DNA of 64,000 bases, taken from Shewanella fidelis ATCC BAA-318 (lineage in GTDB: Bacteria; Pseudomonadota; Gammaproteobacteria; Enterobacterales; Shewanellaceae). This document shows positions 1 through 10,209 of the stretch, piece by piece. How positions within the stretch are numbered: the first letter of the stretch is position 1; each line of letters starts with the position of its first letter. The stretch is from positions 1 to 64,000 of the forward strand of contig NZ_JADX01000005.1 of assembly GCF_000518605.1 (NCBI RefSeq). The letters are read 5' to 3'. The notes beneath the pieces are model-generated. The model saw only the letters and a program-made list of their open reading frames with translations. It did no database searches and was not told the DNA's origin. The translations under genes were made by a program, and so were the position numbers.

Positions 1-40
1 TTTTTTTGCCAAGGTATAGCCTATTTCTATAAGCGGTCGG

Positions 41-85
41 TTCGAACCCACTCATTATAAAATCAAAAACTCGCTCCAATCTTCC
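41..85 (+). repeat. Diverged direct repeat, copy 1 (copy 2 at 221-265)
   Basis: Bases 41-85 and 221-265 align without gaps at an offset of exactly 180. Both begin TTCGAACCCACT, then an AT-rich run, then CTCGCTCC, then ATCTT. The shared T-loop-like start and CGCTCC end suggest that both derive from the 3' half of a tRNA gene that was tandemly duplicated and then decayed. Confidence 0.55.
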
Positions 86-145
86 TCTATATAAACCCTT
101 GAACAAACTCCAAATTAAATAAATCAAAGCTTTAGATGCATATGT

Positions 146-258
146 GACATTAGCTCAGTTGACTCTTTATGAGAGCAAAAGGACGATACCTTAGGAAGGT
201 ATAAGTCATCGGTTGTTTGTTTCGAACCCACTTTTTATACAATTAAAAGCTCGCTCCC
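146..258 (+). pseudogene. Decayed tRNA-like sequence (tRNA-Gly-like)
   Basis: The order of parts is tRNA-like. A D-arm-like TAGCTCAGTTGA comes first, with GCTC pairing with GAGC about 16 bases on. Next is a hairpin ATACCTT-AGG-AAGGTAT in the anticodon-arm position, then a T-loop TTCGAAC, then CTCGCTCC at the 3' end. The T-stem (positions 49-53 against 61-65) does not pair, the anticodon loop is only three bases, and there is extra AT-rich sequence before the 3' end. It is therefore a relic rather than a working tRNA. The identity as tRNA-Gly is inference from the CGCTCC ending. Confidence 0.35.
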
Positions 259-443
259 ATCTTCTCCTAACCTGTTTTTATCTTGTGATCAATGTAGTGT
301 TTCTTTATCAAACGCTAAACTAAATGGTTCTACTAGGGCTAAAACTTGATACTGCTCAAATTTATGGACGCTTTTTCATACCATAATCAATCAAGAGTAA
401 TATTTCAGCAGCCTATTCGAACAGGCTATCTAGGGAGTGATAG

Positions 444-899
444 ATGCGAATTCAACAATTGAGTGAACTTTTAGACTATGTTGTGTCATGCCGCATAGAG
501 ATGGCGAAGTTATATGGACGACTACATACTCAAGCAGACTCTTCTAGAGTGAAGTTAATGCTGGAGTATTTTCAGCAACATGAGCGAGAAGCTGCTGAGA
601 AGTTAGAGAACTATATTGATGATGCCCCAAAGAAAGTGCTAGATACTTGGTATAAAGACATTGTATTTGAAGACTTTATAGCTAGATGTCAGAGATTGAA
701 TTTACCTGCCAATATGACAGAGGATGATGTTCTGGAGCAGCATTTAGTATTAGATAATTTGTTAATTGATCTTATCGAGAAGACGGCTGGCTCTTCTGCT
801 ACGCAAGAAACCAAAGGTGCTTTAGAGGATCTTGTCAAAGCCAAAAGAACTCAGCAGCAACGTCTTGTACATAGTAGTATCCGTATGGATGATATTTAG
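444..899 (+). CDS. Hypothetical ferritin-like helical protein
   Basis: This 151-residue soluble protein is almost entirely alpha-helical by composition and has no signal peptide or membrane segment. Residues 42-53 read EYFQQHEREAAE, which resembles the ExxH-containing helices of rubrerythrin and other ferritin-like four-helix bundles. A full set of metal ligands cannot be assigned by eye. The start is supported by AGGGAG seven bases upstream. It stands alone, with tRNA-like debris before it and a strong terminator directly after it. I do not recognise a named family, and the ferritin-like label is a structural guess. The protein is real judging by its length, ribosome binding site and terminator. 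Confidence 0.7.
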   Translation: MRIQQLSELLDYVVSCRIEMAKLYGRLHTQADSSRVKLMLEYFQQHEREAAEKLENYIDDAPKKVLDTWYKDIVFEDFIARCQRLNLPANMTEDDVLEQHLVLDNLLIDLIEKTAGSSATQETKGALEDLVKAKRTQQQRLVHSSIRMDDI

Positions 900-921
900 A
901 TTTACTGAATTTGCTGGCACT

Positions 922-945
922 AAGGCACCGAAAGGTGCCTTTTTT
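922..945 (+). terminator. Rho-independent terminator
   Basis: The stem AAGGCACC/GGTGCCTT (8 bp) closes a GAAA tetraloop and is followed by a T run. It lies 23 bases after the stop of the 444-899 gene and separates it from the nnr operon. Confidence 0.9.
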
Positions 946-1090
946 GTCGCAAGGCTGATGGGTTTTATTTGACTATAATTGGCCTAGATCACATTTAAGC
1001 CAATCTGCGGCAAGGTCGTTTCATTTGTACTTAATCGATGACTTATAAGCTATTACAGTACCTTTAGGCTAAAAATTAGGAGCTGAGAGA

Positions 1091-2569
1091 ATGAGTGAGC
1101 GCAACCCAATTTCGACAGCGTTGTATCTTAGTGAGCAAGTCAGGCAAGCAGAAGTTGATGCAGTCGCTAATACTAAATTAAGTTTATTTCAGCTTGTAGA
1201 AAAAGCGGCGCAGGCAGCTTTTACTGCATTGCATGAGCGACTAGATGGATCAACAGAAGTTCTTGTACTTGCGGGTCGTGGTAATAATGGCGCTGATGCA
1301 TTTGTTACTGCAGCACTACTAATAGAGGCTGGGGTAGATGTACAACTGCAAGCTAGCGAGAGTCTAACCCCAAGTAACGAGTTGCGATTAGCTATTGAAC
1401 GATTTCATCAGGTTGGTGGTGTTATTTGCGAGTTTAATACTGCCAATATTACCAAAGCGCACATCATAGTTGATGGTTTATTAGGTACTGGTATTCGTGG
1501 TGAACTGTCAGCGGAATATGTTCAGGTTATTGAAGCTGTCAATCAAAGCCCTGCTTGGGTGCTAAGTTTAGATGTGCCATCAGGGGTTGATCCTGATAGT
1601 GGCAGCTACGAGGCGGTTGCGGTCGAAGCTGATTTGACACTCACTTTTGGTGGTATCAAACAAGGCCTGTTAACTGGAAAAGCTCGCCATTGTAGCCCAG
1701 TAATAAAGTTTGCAGATCTCGGACTTAGTGAGTTTTTGCCAGCCCCAAGTATATCGCAAGTGACAAAGGGCACGCTTAAGGGAGCATTTAAACCTCGCAG
1801 AAGAGATGCACACAAAGGCAGTCACGGTAAAGTATCCATCATAGGTGGTGATTATGGCATGGCTGGAGCTGTACGTCTTGCCGCAGAAGGCTGTTTACGC
1901 AGCGGTGCAGGACTTGTCACAGTTATATCGAGACCCGAACATCAGTTTATTGTTAGTGCAACTCGACCAGAATTAATGTTTTGGGGTTGTGAGTTAGTTG
2001 ATATGGAGGTCTACCTAAAACTGGGTTGGGCTTCAGTGCTCGTTATAGGTCCTGGTTTAGGCAGCAATGACTGGGGTTATAATTTACTTAAAGCTGTTGA
2101 TTTAACTGATAAACCTTGTGTTATAGATGCTGATGGTTTGAACCAGTTAAAAAGCATGCCGATGACAGGAAAAGACTGGGTGTTAACTCCACACCCTGGA
2201 GAAGCCGCGAGATTATTAGATATATCAATCACGGAAGTCGAACGAGACAGATATAAAGCTGCTAAACAGTTGCAACAAAAGTACGGTGGTGTGGTCGTAC
2301 TGAAAGGCGCAGGAACAATTATTTGTGATCAGCATAGATGTGTTGTGGCTGCTGTTGGTAATCCGGGCTTAGCCAGTGGTGGCTGTGGTGATGTGCTTGC
2401 GGGGATTATTGGCGGCCTTATGGCGCAGGGCTTTGCTCACTTTGAGGCAGCTTATTTAGGCGTTATTATTCATGGAGAAGCTGCTGACATTGCTGCAAAA
2501 GAGGGTGAACGTGGCATGTTAGCGAGTGATTTAATGCCCTATATTCGCCAGTTAGTTAATCAAATCTAG
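1091..2569 (+). CDS. nnr: Bifunctional NAD(P)H-hydrate epimerase / dehydratase
   Basis: This metabolite-repair enzyme restores NAD(P)H that has become hydrated. The N-terminal YjeF_N domain (about 10-215) epimerises R- and S-hydrates. The C-terminal ribokinase-like domain (about 230-492) dehydrates S-NAD(P)HX using ADP. Visible motifs are AGRGNNGADAF at 61-71, DVPSGVDPDSG in the epimerase half, and IIGGDYGMAGA, IDADGLNQL, LTPHPGEAARLL, LKGAGT and NPGLASGGCGDVLAG in the kinase-like half. At 492 residues it matches the usual fused bacterial form. The ribosome binding site AGGAGCTGAG precedes the ATG. It heads the nnr-tsaE-amiB-mutL-miaA-hfq-hflX run that is conserved in gammaproteobacteria. Confidence 0.96.
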   Translation: MSERNPISTALYLSEQVRQAEVDAVANTKLSLFQLVEKAAQAAFTALHERLDGSTEVLVLAGRGNNGADAFVTAALLIEAGVDVQLQASESLTPSNELRLAIERFHQVGGVICEFNTANITKAHIIVDGLLGTGIRGELSAEYVQVIEAVNQSPAWVLSLDVPSGVDPDSGSYEAVAVEADLTLTFGGIKQGLLTGKARHCSPVIKFADLGLSEFLPAPSISQVTKGTLKGAFKPRRRDAHKGSHGKVSIIGGDYGMAGAVRLAAEGCLRSGAGLVTVISRPEHQFIVSATRPELMFWGCELVDMEVYLKLGWASVLVIGPGLGSNDWGYNLLKAVDLTDKPCVIDADGLNQLKSMPMTGKDWVLTPHPGEAARLLDISITEVERDRYKAAKQLQQKYGGVVVLKGAGTIICDQHRCVVAAVGNPGLASGGCGDVLAGIIGGLMAQGFAHFEAAYLGVIIHGEAADIAAKEGERGMLASDLMPYIRQLVNQI

Positions 2570-2643
2570 TTTAGAAATCTAGGCGATTAGGTTAAAGTAC
2601 GGCACTCTACCAGCAATGACGCCAGAGTGCTTTTCGAGTCGGA

Positions 2644-3126
2644 ATGAACACGCAATCAATGATATTAAATTTAAAAAATGAACAAGCGACTGTAGCGCTA
2701 GGAACCGAGCTTGCCGCGCTAATTACTCCGCCATTAACTATATACTTAAGTGGTGACTTAGGCGCAGGAAAAACCACATTTAGCCGTGGCTTGATCCAAA
2801 GTTTAGGCCATGAAGGTGCAGTAAAAAGTCCGACTTATACATTGGTAGAACCATATGAGTTGCATGGTTTAGATGTGTATCACTTTGACCTTTACCGTTT
2901 GTATGATCCTGAAGAGTTAGAGTTTATGGGGATCCGCGATTACTTTACTGATCGCAGCTTGTGCATTGTTGAATGGCCAGATCGCGGCCATGGTTTATTA
3001 CCGGCTGCTGATATACATATCCATATTAAATATGTTAATACTGAACGAGAAGTAGAGTTAAAAGCACTTTCGTCTGCAGGTGAAAAAATATTAGCGGCTT
3101 TAAATAATAATGATAATAAACAGTAA
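2644..3126 (+). CDS. tsaE: tRNA threonylcarbamoyladenosine biosynthesis ATPase TsaE
   Basis: TsaE is the small P-loop ATPase that works with TsaB and TsaD to transfer the threonylcarbamoyl group to A37 of ANN-decoding tRNAs. The Walker A motif GDLGAGKTT lies at residues 37-45. It is followed by the family signatures [32 protein letters not shown] and CIVEWPDRG. The length (160) is normal. The ATG at 2644 has only a weak upstream purine run; an in-frame ATG five codons later has no better site, so the first was kept. The last 17 bases overlap amiB, implying translational coupling. Confidence 0.95.
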   Translation: MNTQSMILNLKNEQATVALGTELAALITPPLTIYLSGDLGAGKTTFSRGLIQSLGHEGAVKSPTYTLVEPYELHGLDVYHFDLYRLYDPEELEFMGIRDYFTDRSLCIVEWPDRGHGLLPAADIHIHIKYVNTEREVELKALSSAGEKILAALNNNDNKQ

Positions 3127-4441
3127 TATATTTAAATTATTTATACTTTTAGTTAGTTTTGTAAGCTCATCTTTTGCGTACGCAGCTAATAAGCTCGATA
3201 GCGTAAGGATTTGGGCTGCGCCGCAATCGACTCGTATCGTATTTGACCTAAGTCAGTCGCCTGATTACAGCTATTTTACCTTAACTAATCCGCATCGCTT
3301 GGTCGTTGATTTGAAGAAGTCTTCGACTAAAGTCGATCTAAGTAAAATCAAAAATAACAGTAAGTTGGTTAAAAAGGTACGTAAAAGTACACCTCCCGAA
3401 AAGGGCACGCTTCGTTTAGTTATCGATTTAAATAAACCTATTAAGCCTAGTTTATTTGCACTGCCACCCACTGCGCCTTACGGTAACCGTTTGGTTGTTG
3501 ATCTTGATAGTGGCGGCGCAGCTAAAGCCAAGCAACCAACAGTTAGCAAACCAAAAGTGACGACGAAATTAAGAGACGTTGTCATTGCCATTGATGCTGG
3601 TCACGGTGGTGAAGATCCAGGCTCTATTGGTCCTACGGGAATTTATGAAAAGAAGTTAGTTCTCGAAATCTCGAAAAAAGTAGCGAAAAAGATTAATGCA
3701 ACTCCAGGGATGCGTGCAGTGATGACGCGGACTGGTGACTATTTTGTTAATCTTAATAAACGTTCTGAAATTGCCCGAAATAGTAAGGCTGACTTGCTGA
3801 TTTCTATTCACGCAGATGCATTTACCTCACCGCAGCCTCGCGGCGCTTCAGTGTGGGTATTGTCTATGCGCAGAGCAAACAGTGAAATCGGTCGTTGGCT
3901 AGAGCAAAAAGAGAAACACTCAGAGTTACTTGGTGGCGCCGGAGAAATTATTCAAAATACTGATAATGAACAGTATCTTGCGATGACCTTGTTGGATATG
4001 TCGATGGATCGCTCCATGGCGATTAGCCATAACATTGCTGGTGACGTGTTATCGAACTTAGGGCGTGTAACTAAGCTGCATAAACATAAGCCTGAGTCAG
4101 CGAGTTTTGCGGTGCTTAAATCGCCTGATATTCCGTCCATTTTGGTTGAAACTGGTTTTATTTCGAACCCAACTGAAGAGCGTTTATTATCACAGCGAGA
4201 TCACCAAAATAATGTGGCTAATGCGATTCATAAAGGGGTGCTGAAGTACTTTGAGCAAAACCCACCTGTCAATTCGCTATTGGCAAGCAAGAGTAGTGTT
4301 GAACATAAAGTACGAAGTGGCGAATCTTTGTCTGTAATTGCTCAACGTTATCGGATCTCGGTTAGCAAGCTAAAGCAAGCGAATAACCTCAAATCAAATA
4401 ATATTCGAATCGGTCAAAAGCTGATTATTCCTAGGGCTTAA
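3110..4441 (+). CDS. amiB: N-acetylmuramoyl-L-alanine amidase AmiB
   Basis: This periplasmic zinc amidase splits septal peptidoglycan during daughter-cell separation. Domains in order are a signal peptide (about 1-25, ending SFAYA), an AMIN domain (about 28-132) that targets the septum, an Amidase_3 catalytic domain (about 157-382), and a C-terminal LysM peptidoglycan-binding motif (about 396-440, [16 protein letters not shown]). Zinc-ligand motifs are [10 protein letters not shown] (H165), E180, SIHAD and VETGF. The 443-residue length with one LysM copy fits the AmiB branch. Cleavage by family members normally requires EnvC-type activation. The start overlaps the tsaE end, and mutL follows after 14 bases. 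Confidence 0.95.
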   Translation: MIINSNIFKLFILLVSFVSSSFAYAANKLDSVRIWAAPQSTRIVFDLSQSPDYSYFTLTNPHRLVVDLKKSSTKVDLSKIKNNSKLVKKVRKSTPPEKGTLRLVIDLNKPIKPSLFALPPTAPYGNRLVVDLDSGGAAKAKQPTVSKPKVTTKLRDVVIAIDAGHGGEDPGSIGPTGIYEKKLVLEISKKVAKKINATPGMRAVMTRTGDYFVNLNKRSEIARNSKADLLISIHADAFTSPQPRGASVWVLSMRRANSEIGRWLEQKEKHSELLGGAGEIIQNTDNEQYLAMTLLDMSMDRSMAISHNIAGDVLSNLGRVTKLHKHKPESASFAVLKSPDIPSILVETGFISNPTEERLLSQRDHQNNVANAIHKGVLKYFEQNPPVNSLLASKSSVEHKVRSGESLSVIAQRYRISVSKLKQANNLKSNNIRIGQKLIIPRA

Positions 4442-4455
4442 GCGGGTAGTAAAAC

Positions 4456-6405
4456 ATGGCTATTGAAAAGTTACCGCCACAACTAGCAAACCAGATCGCA
4501 GCCGGAGAAGTTGTTGAACGTCCAGCATCAGTGATCAAAGAGCTTGTTGAAAATAGTCTCGATGCAGGTGCCACGCGTATCGATATCGAGATTGAGAAAG
4601 GCGGTGCTAAGTTGATCCGTATTCGTGACAATGGCTCAGGGATCCCGAAAGAAGATCTCTGTTTGGCATTGTCTAGACACGCTACGTCGAAAGTTAAGTC
4701 ACTTGATGATCTAGAAGCAATTTTAAGTTTCGGCTTTCGTGGCGAAGCTTTAGCAAGTATTAGCTCTGTTTCTCGTTTGATATTGACCTCGCGTACAGCA
4801 GATCAAACAGAAGCTTGGCAGGCTCACGCTGAAGGTTCTGAAATGGCAGTTAAGGTGTTACCAGCAGCGCACCCTGTCGGTTCAACAGTAGAAGCCGTTG
4901 ATCTATTTTTTAACACACCAGCTAGACGACGCTTTTTAAAAAGTGACAAAACCGAATTCACTCACATTGATGAATGGCTAAAACGTATAGCGTTGGCTAG
5001 GCGTGATATTCACTTCACCTTGAAAAATAACGGTAAAACAGTACGAAACTATCGACCTGCTAATACTGAAACTCAATATGTTCAGCGCTTAGGTTCTGTT
5101 TGTGGTAAAGCTTTCGCTGAGACATGCTTGCGAATCGAATGTGAGCACAACGACTTAAAACTGAGTGGTTATTTGCAGTCACCAAACGCTGCTGACGGTT
5201 ACAGTGACACTCAGTATTTTTATGTTAATGGTCGTTTAGTTAAAGATCGTTTGGTCAACCATGCGGTACGTCAAGCGTTTGCACAGTTTGCCGAAGGTAT
5301 ATCACCTGGCTATGTATTGATGTTGGAGCTTGATCCGCATCAGGTCGATGTTAACGTGCATCCAGCTAAGCATGAGGTGCGTTTTCATCAGAGTCGCTAC
5401 GTGCATGACTTTATTTTACAAGCTCTGCAGTCTGCAATGTCACAGTCTACACAGGTGCTGCCTAGTACTGATAATGAAGAAGCATGGGCTGAGCAGCAGG
5501 CTGTTACACGCGGTGCTGTAAGTGGGCACACTTCTGCGCCCTATAAAACAGAACATCAGCCAGAAGAATATAATCAGCATCAACAACCTGCTAATGCAGA
5601 TTTTAACTCGTCAGAGGTGCGTGATAGTCAATCACTGAGAAGCCAGCGAGAGTATACTGGAGCATCAAGTTCAAATAGTTACCGCAGTCCGCTCAAATCG
5701 ACTGCGCGTACAGAGTTACCTTCTCAAAGCAGTATTAAGGCTTATGGAGAGCTACTAACAACACAAGCTTATCAGCAAAATAGCGCTGCAAATGCACAAT
5801 ATGGTCAGCAAAGTCATGCCAATGGTGGCCATACTAGTGGTAAGCAAGCTGGTACATTAGCTGCAAATAGTGAGCTTGCTGGTATGCCGGTCATTATTGC
5901 TGGTGAATACTGGTTATTAGCCAAAGAAGATAAAATCTCTTTGCTGAAAATTACTACGGTAAGTAATGCGGTATTAAAGGCTGAAATAGCCGCTAAACTT
6001 GCCCAAGGTATAGTAGGCCAACCCTTGCTGATGCCAGTAGCAGTTGCGGCCGATGAAGATTGGCAACTGCTTATTACTGAGAGAGAACAATTACTGCGTA
6101 AGTTAGGTATAGAGCTATCTATTCGTCTTGGGCAGTTGATAATTAAGAAAGTGCCCCCATATCTAAGGGATAGCCAATTGGCTAGTTTAATCCCTGAATT
6201 ATTACAGTGGTTCAAATTTGAATCACCGAGCGATGAAGCCCTAGTTAAGTGGCTTTCGCAGCAAAGCGCTAATCGCTTTACTTCTGCCAAGGAAGTTTGG
6301 ACAGCGTTTAATGTGTTGCCTGAAGAAGCGCAACATGAGCTTTATGGTCAATCCCAAGAATTACCTTGGGAGCAATGGATAAAAGAAAATCACAGTGAGC
6401 GATAA
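4456..6405 (+). CDS. mutL: DNA mismatch repair protein MutL
   Basis: MutL is the dimeric GHKL ATPase that links MutS mismatch recognition to MutH nicking and UvrD unwinding. The ATPase half shows E29 and N33 in [18 protein letters not shown] at 58-62, SRHATSKV and FGFRGEAL at about 92-99. A flexible Q/N/S-rich linker spans roughly residues 340-450. The C-terminal dimerisation domain follows and has no DQHA(x)2E(x)4E endonuclease motif, as expected for a MutH-dependent gammaproteobacterium. The length (649) is typical. The downstream miaA start lies inside the mutL 3' end. Confidence 0.97.
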   Translation: MAIEKLPPQLANQIAAGEVVERPASVIKELVENSLDAGATRIDIEIEKGGAKLIRIRDNGSGIPKEDLCLALSRHATSKVKSLDDLEAILSFGFRGEALASISSVSRLILTSRTADQTEAWQAHAEGSEMAVKVLPAAHPVGSTVEAVDLFFNTPARRRFLKSDKTEFTHIDEWLKRIALARRDIHFTLKNNGKTVRNYRPANTETQYVQRLGSVCGKAFAETCLRIECEHNDLKLSGYLQSPNAADGYSDTQYFYVNGRLVKDRLVNHAVRQAFAQFAEGISPGYVLMLELDPHQVDVNVHPAKHEVRFHQSRYVHDFILQALQSAMSQSTQVLPSTDNEEAWAEQQAVTRGAVSGHTSAPYKTEHQPEEYNQHQQPANADFNSSEVRDSQSLRSQREYTGASSSNSYRSPLKSTARTELPSQSSIKAYGELLTTQAYQQNSAANAQYGQQSHANGGHTSGKQAGTLAANSELAGMPVIIAGEYWLLAKEDKISLLKITTVSNAVLKAEIAAKLAQGIVGQPLLMPVAVAADEDWQLLITEREQLLRKLGIELSIRLGQLIIKKVPPYLRDSQLASLIPELLQWFKFESPSDEALVKWLSQQSANRFTSAKEVWTAFNVLPEEAQHELYGQSQELPWEQWIKENHSER

Positions 6406-7321
6406 AAAGTCACAAAAGGTTATTACTTTAATGGGGCCAACCGCCTCAGGGAAAACCGCATTAGCGATTGAGCTTGTAAAGCAGTACGACTGTGAAATTA
6501 TCTCGGTAGATTCAGCATTGATCTATAAAGAGATGGATATAGGTACTGCCAAGCCTGATGCGGCAGAGCAAGCTGCTGCACCACATAAACTCATTGATAT
6601 TATTGATCCAATACAGAGCTATTCAGCGGCAGACTTTCGACGTGATGCGTTAGCGCAAATAGAAGATATTCTGAGTCGTGGTAAAACCCCGTTACTTGTT
6701 GGCGGTACCATGATGTATTTCAAAGCGTTGCTTGAAGGTTTATCGCCACTTCCTGCAGCGGATGAGACCATTAGAAAACAGATTGCTGATGAAGCTGAAA
6801 CCCTAGGTTGGCAAGCTATGCACGATCAATTGCGAGTAATTGATCCTGTTTCTGCTGAGCGGATCCATCCTAATGATCCGCAGCGTTTAGCGAGAGCATT
6901 AGAGGTTTATCGTATCTCAGGTCAGTCGTTAACCGAGCTGACAAAAACAAAATCTGATGCATTCCCTTACCAAGCAGTGCAATTTGCGATTGCACCAAGT
7001 GATAGAAAGGTGTTACATAGGGCTATAGAAAAACGATTTAAAACCATGTTGGCACAAGGGTTTACTGCTGAAGTTGAGCAACTAAAGGCCCGAGGTGACT
7101 TGCATTTGGATCTGCCATCTATGCGCTGTGTAGGATATCGTCAATGCTGGCAATATCTCGATGGTGAAATTGACTATGAAACTATGGTTGAAAAAGCTAT
7201 TGTTGCTACTAGGCAATTGGCTAAGCGTCAATTAACATGGTTACGTGGCTGGCCTGATTTAATTTGGCTGGAAAGCGGAGCTGAAAATAATCTTGCTACA
7301 GTAATGCGATATAGTCGCTAG
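6395..7321 (+). CDS. miaA: tRNA dimethylallyltransferase MiaA
   Basis: MiaA attaches a dimethylallyl group to A37 of tRNAs reading codons that start with U. The P-loop GPTASGKT is at residues 14-21. [16 protein letters not shown] follows, and later come [29 protein letters not shown] and GYRQCWQYL, all family signatures. The gene starts with GTG and overlaps mutL by 11 bases, so the two are probably translationally coupled. At 308 residues it has the usual length. The miaA-hfq-hflX order is classic. Confidence 0.96.
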   Translation: MSDKKSQKVITLMGPTASGKTALAIELVKQYDCEIISVDSALIYKEMDIGTAKPDAAEQAAAPHKLIDIIDPIQSYSAADFRRDALAQIEDILSRGKTPLLVGGTMMYFKALLEGLSPLPAADETIRKQIADEAETLGWQAMHDQLRVIDPVSAERIHPNDPQRLARALEVYRISGQSLTELTKTKSDAFPYQAVQFAIAPSDRKVLHRAIEKRFKTMLAQGFTAEVEQLKARGDLHLDLPSMRCVGYRQCWQYLDGEIDYETMVEKAIVATRQLAKRQLTWLRGWPDLIWLESGAENNLATVMRYSR

Positions 7322-7338
7322 CTTATTAGCTGTAGCTG

Positions 7339-7344
7339 TATAAT
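7339..7344 (+). promoter_or_regulatory. Possible -10 element upstream of hfq
   Basis: TATAAT lies 72 bases before the hfq start codon, in the only real gap (94 bases) of this operon. No good -35 hexamer sits 16-18 bases upstream. hfq is known to have its own promoters in relatives, so an internal promoter here is plausible but not proven. Confidence 0.4.
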
Positions 7345-7415
7345 ACTAAAACAAAAGATATCAGTTTTAGTCTATTAAGAATAACTATTAATTTTAATTA
7401 AAAAGGAAATTAGAA

Positions 7416-7694
7416 ATGGCAAAGGGGCAATCTTTACAAGACCCGTTTTTGAACGCATTGCGTCGTGAACGCGTTCCAGTATCTATTTATCTAGTTAACG
7501 GCATCAAGCTACAAGGGCAAGTTGAATCTTTCGATCAGTTTGTTATTTTGCTTAAAAATACAGTGAGCCAAATGGTTTACAAGCATGCCATTTCAACAGT
7601 GGTACCTTCACGTCCATTTAACGTGAGTAACCACCAAGCGACAAACGCTCAAGCTGGCTATAACGCTCAGCATGACGATGGCGACGATAAGTAA
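7416..7694 (+). CDS. hfq: RNA chaperone Hfq
   Basis: Hfq is the hexameric Sm-like RNA chaperone that pairs small RNAs with mRNAs. The Sm1 region (about residues 8-50) contains [22 protein letters not shown] and the [10 protein letters not shown] segment. The Sm2 signature [12 protein letters not shown] is intact at about 55-66. The C-terminal tail (about 67-92) is short and disordered, ending in acidic DDGDDK, as is common outside Enterobacterales. The ribosome binding site AAAGGAA sits eight bases before the ATG. hflX follows 21 bases later. Confidence 0.97.
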   Translation: MAKGQSLQDPFLNALRRERVPVSIYLVNGIKLQGQVESFDQFVILLKNTVSQMVYKHAISTVVPSRPFNVSNHQATNAQAGYNAQHDDGDDK

Positions 7695-7715
7695 TTTTGC
7701 TAAGGAGATTGCTTT

Positions 7716-9011
7716 TTGTTTGATCGTTATGAGGCGGGAGAGAAAGCGGTACTTGTCCATATCGACTTTACTGATGATAACAACCGAGAAGATTTAGACG
7801 AACTTAAGTTGCTAGTCGACTCGGCAGGTGCTCAGTCAATAGGAGTGATCTCGGCAAGTCGTCGTTCACCTGATCGTAAATTTTTCTTAGGATCAGGCAA
7901 GGCTGAAGAATTGGCTGCGATGGTTGCGGCTACTGATGCCAATGTGGTGATTTTTAATCACGCATTAAGTCCAGCTCAAGAGCGAAATCTTGAGCAGCTA
8001 TGTCAGTGCAGAGTGCTCGACAGAACAACTTTGATCTTAGATATTTTCGCTCAACGAGCGCGAACATTTGAAGGTAAATTGCAGGTGGAGCTAGCGCAAT
8101 TGCGCCACATGTCAACGCGCCTGATCAGAGGCTGGACACATTTAGAACGTCAAAAAGGCGGTATTGGTCTGCGAGGTCCGGGTGAAACTCAGCTAGAAAC
8201 GGATAGACGTTTATTGCGAGGCCGGATTAGTACCATTAACCGCCGTTTAGCAAAAGTAGATAAACAGCGCGATCAAAGTCGTAGAGCTAGACAGCGAAGT
8301 GAGATGTCTACAGTGTCATTAGTTGGCTATACTAATGCTGGCAAATCGACGCTGTTTAATAGCTTAACATCATCTGATGTGTACGCTGCAGATCAGCTGT
8401 TTGCAACGTTGGATCCAACGTTACGTAAATTAAACCTACCTGATGGTGATATCGTATTGGCTGATACGGTAGGGTTTATTAGGCATTTACCCCATGATCT
8501 AGTTGCTGCTTTTAAAGCAACGCTGCAAGAGACGCGACAAGCAGATTTGTTATTGCATGTTGTTGATAGTGCAGATGAAAATATGGGGGATAACTTTGAG
8601 CAAGTGCAAAAGGTGCTCAAAGAGATCGATGCCGATGAAATTCCACAGTTGATCGTTTGCAATAAAATCGATCTATTGGATGAGGTAAAACCTCGCATCG
8701 ACTACGATGATGAGGGGACACCGATTAGAGTCTGGGTTTCTGCTCAGCAGCAAAAAGGCTTGGAATTAGTTGAAGAAGCGATTAATCAACTCGTTGGTAA
8801 AGCGGTTCAAGAGCTAACCTTGCAAATCCCAGCTTCGGCGGGGCATTATCTCGGCCAGTTTTATAAACTGGATGTAATACAGCAGAAAGAGTATGACGAT
8901 CTGGGGAACTGTATGATTTCTGTTCGCTTACTGGATGCCGACTGGCGCCGGTTAGTAAAACAGAGCCAAGGTGAAATTGAGACTTTTGTCGTCGACCCAG
9001 TCGTCGCATAA
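7716..9011 (+). CDS. hflX: Ribosome-rescue GTPase HflX
   Basis: HflX is a GTPase that splits stalled 70S ribosomes, especially under heat or antibiotic stress. The N-terminal HflX domain (about 1-190) ends with GGIGLRGPGETQLETDRR at 148-165. The G domain carries GYTNAGKST (about 204-212), DTVGF (250-254), NKID and the VSA motif. The start is TTG at 7716, chosen because AAGGAG lies nine bases upstream and the N-terminus MFDRYEAGEKA matches the family. The length (431) is usual. hflK begins 49 bases later. Confidence 0.95.
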   Translation: MFDRYEAGEKAVLVHIDFTDDNNREDLDELKLLVDSAGAQSIGVISASRRSPDRKFFLGSGKAEELAAMVAATDANVVIFNHALSPAQERNLEQLCQCRVLDRTTLILDIFAQRARTFEGKLQVELAQLRHMSTRLIRGWTHLERQKGGIGLRGPGETQLETDRRLLRGRISTINRRLAKVDKQRDQSRRARQRSEMSTVSLVGYTNAGKSTLFNSLTSSDVYAADQLFATLDPTLRKLNLPDGDIVLADTVGFIRHLPHDLVAAFKATLQETRQADLLLHVVDSADENMGDNFEQVQKVLKEIDADEIPQLIVCNKIDLLDEVKPRIDYDDEGTPIRVWVSAQQQKGLELVEEAINQLVGKAVQELTLQIPASAGHYLGQFYKLDVIQQKEYDDLGNCMISVRLLDADWRRLVKQSQGEIETFVVDPVVA

Positions 9012-9060
9012 TTAAGTATTTTAGTAATCTCGTTTATTTCATACACTTATGGAGTACTAA

Positions 9061-10206
9061 ATGGCTTGGAACGAGCCCGGTAACAAGGGACAAGACCCTT
9101 GGGGAAATAAGGGTGGTAATGATAAAGGACCACCAGATTTAGATGAAGTTTTTCGTAATATCTCGAAACGCTTTGGCGGTAAAGGCAATGGTTCAGGTGG
9201 TAGCGTAAGCGGTGCCAGCTTAGTTATTGTTTTAGTTATCGCTGTTGTTGTGTGGGGACTTTCAGGTTTCTACACAGTGAAAGAAGCGGAAAAGGGTGTT
9301 GCATTGCGTTTCGGTGAATATATCGGTGAAGTGGATCCAGGTCTTCAATGGAAGGCGACTTTTATTGATGAAGTCACACCGGTAAACGTGCAAACCGTAC
9401 GATCTATTCCAGCATCTGGTAGCATGTTAACAGCGGATGAAAACGTTGTGCTTGTGCAACTCGATGTGCAATACCGTGTAAGCAACGCTAAAGATTATCT
9501 TTACAGTGTAGTTGATGCTGACGCCAGCTTGCGAGAAGCAACTGACAGTGCACTTAGATACGTGATTGGCCATAACACTATGGATGATATTTTGACTACA
9601 GGTCGAGATAAAATTCGTCGTGATACTTGGGATGAAATCGAACGTATTATCAAGCCATACGGCTTAGGTATTACGGTTGTTGACGTTAACTTCTTACCAG
9701 CTCGTCCGCCAGAAGAGGTGAAAGACGCCTTTGATGACGCTATTGCAGCACAAGAAGATGAACAACGCTTTATTCGTGAAGCTGAAGCATACTCTCGCCA
9801 GTTAGAACCAAAGGTTCGTGGTACTGTGCAACGTATGGACCAGCAAGCAATTGCTTATAAGCAAAGAGTTATCTTAGAAGCTAAAGGTAAAGTGGCTCGT
9901 TTCGAACAGTTACTACCTGAGTACAAGCAAGCGCCAGAAGTCACACGTGAGCGTATGTATTTCGATACTATGCAAGATGTGATGAGTGGTACAAGTAAAG
10001 TACTCATCGATGCTAAGAATAGCGGCAACTTGATGTATTTACCTTTAGATAAGTTGATGCAAAACAATCAATCGAATAAGTCTGTAAGTGCTAAAACCAA
10101 ACCAGAAGCGCCTGTTGTGTCAGTAAATAGTACCACTCACAACAACAGCAGCATGCCACTAGATGGTCGTCCATTACGTGGTGAACGTTCGTTGGGGAGG
10201 AACTAA
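9061..10206 (+). CDS. hflK: FtsH protease modulator HflK
   Basis: HflK is an SPFH/band-7 protein that forms a large membrane cage with HflC around the FtsH protease. The cytoplasmic N-terminus is rich in Gly, Asn and Asp (1-50). A single membrane helix spans about 52-70, and the periplasmic SPFH domain follows with GVALRFGEYIGEVDPGL and VVDVNFLPARPPEEVKDAFDDA. The C-terminal tail (about 335-381) is low in complexity. HflC follows after a 3-base gap, so the two are co-translated. Confidence 0.95.
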   Translation: MAWNEPGNKGQDPWGNKGGNDKGPPDLDEVFRNISKRFGGKGNGSGGSVSGASLVIVLVIAVVVWGLSGFYTVKEAEKGVALRFGEYIGEVDPGLQWKATFIDEVTPVNVQTVRSIPASGSMLTADENVVLVQLDVQYRVSNAKDYLYSVVDADASLREATDSALRYVIGHNTMDDILTTGRDKIRRDTWDEIERIIKPYGLGITVVDVNFLPARPPEEVKDAFDDAIAAQEDEQRFIREAEAYSRQLEPKVRGTVQRMDQQAIAYKQRVILEAKGKVARFEQLLPEYKQAPEVTRERMYFDTMQDVMSGTSKVLIDAKNSGNLMYLPLDKLMQNNQSNKSVSAKTKPEAPVVSVNSTTHNNSSMPLDGRPLRGERSLGRN

Positions 10207-10209
10207 GCA

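Larger units (their letters stand above)
1..443. other. Non-coding left edge with tRNA-like debris
   Basis: No convincing reading frame is present before the gene at 444. The stretch holds two blocks ending in a T-loop-like TTCGAACCCACT followed by an AT-rich run and CTCGCTCC, which resembles the 3' end of a bacterial tRNA-Gly. Neither block folds into a proper cloverleaf. The gene at 444 has a good ribosome binding site (AGGGAG). I see no clear -35/-10 pair for it. Confidence 0.5.
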
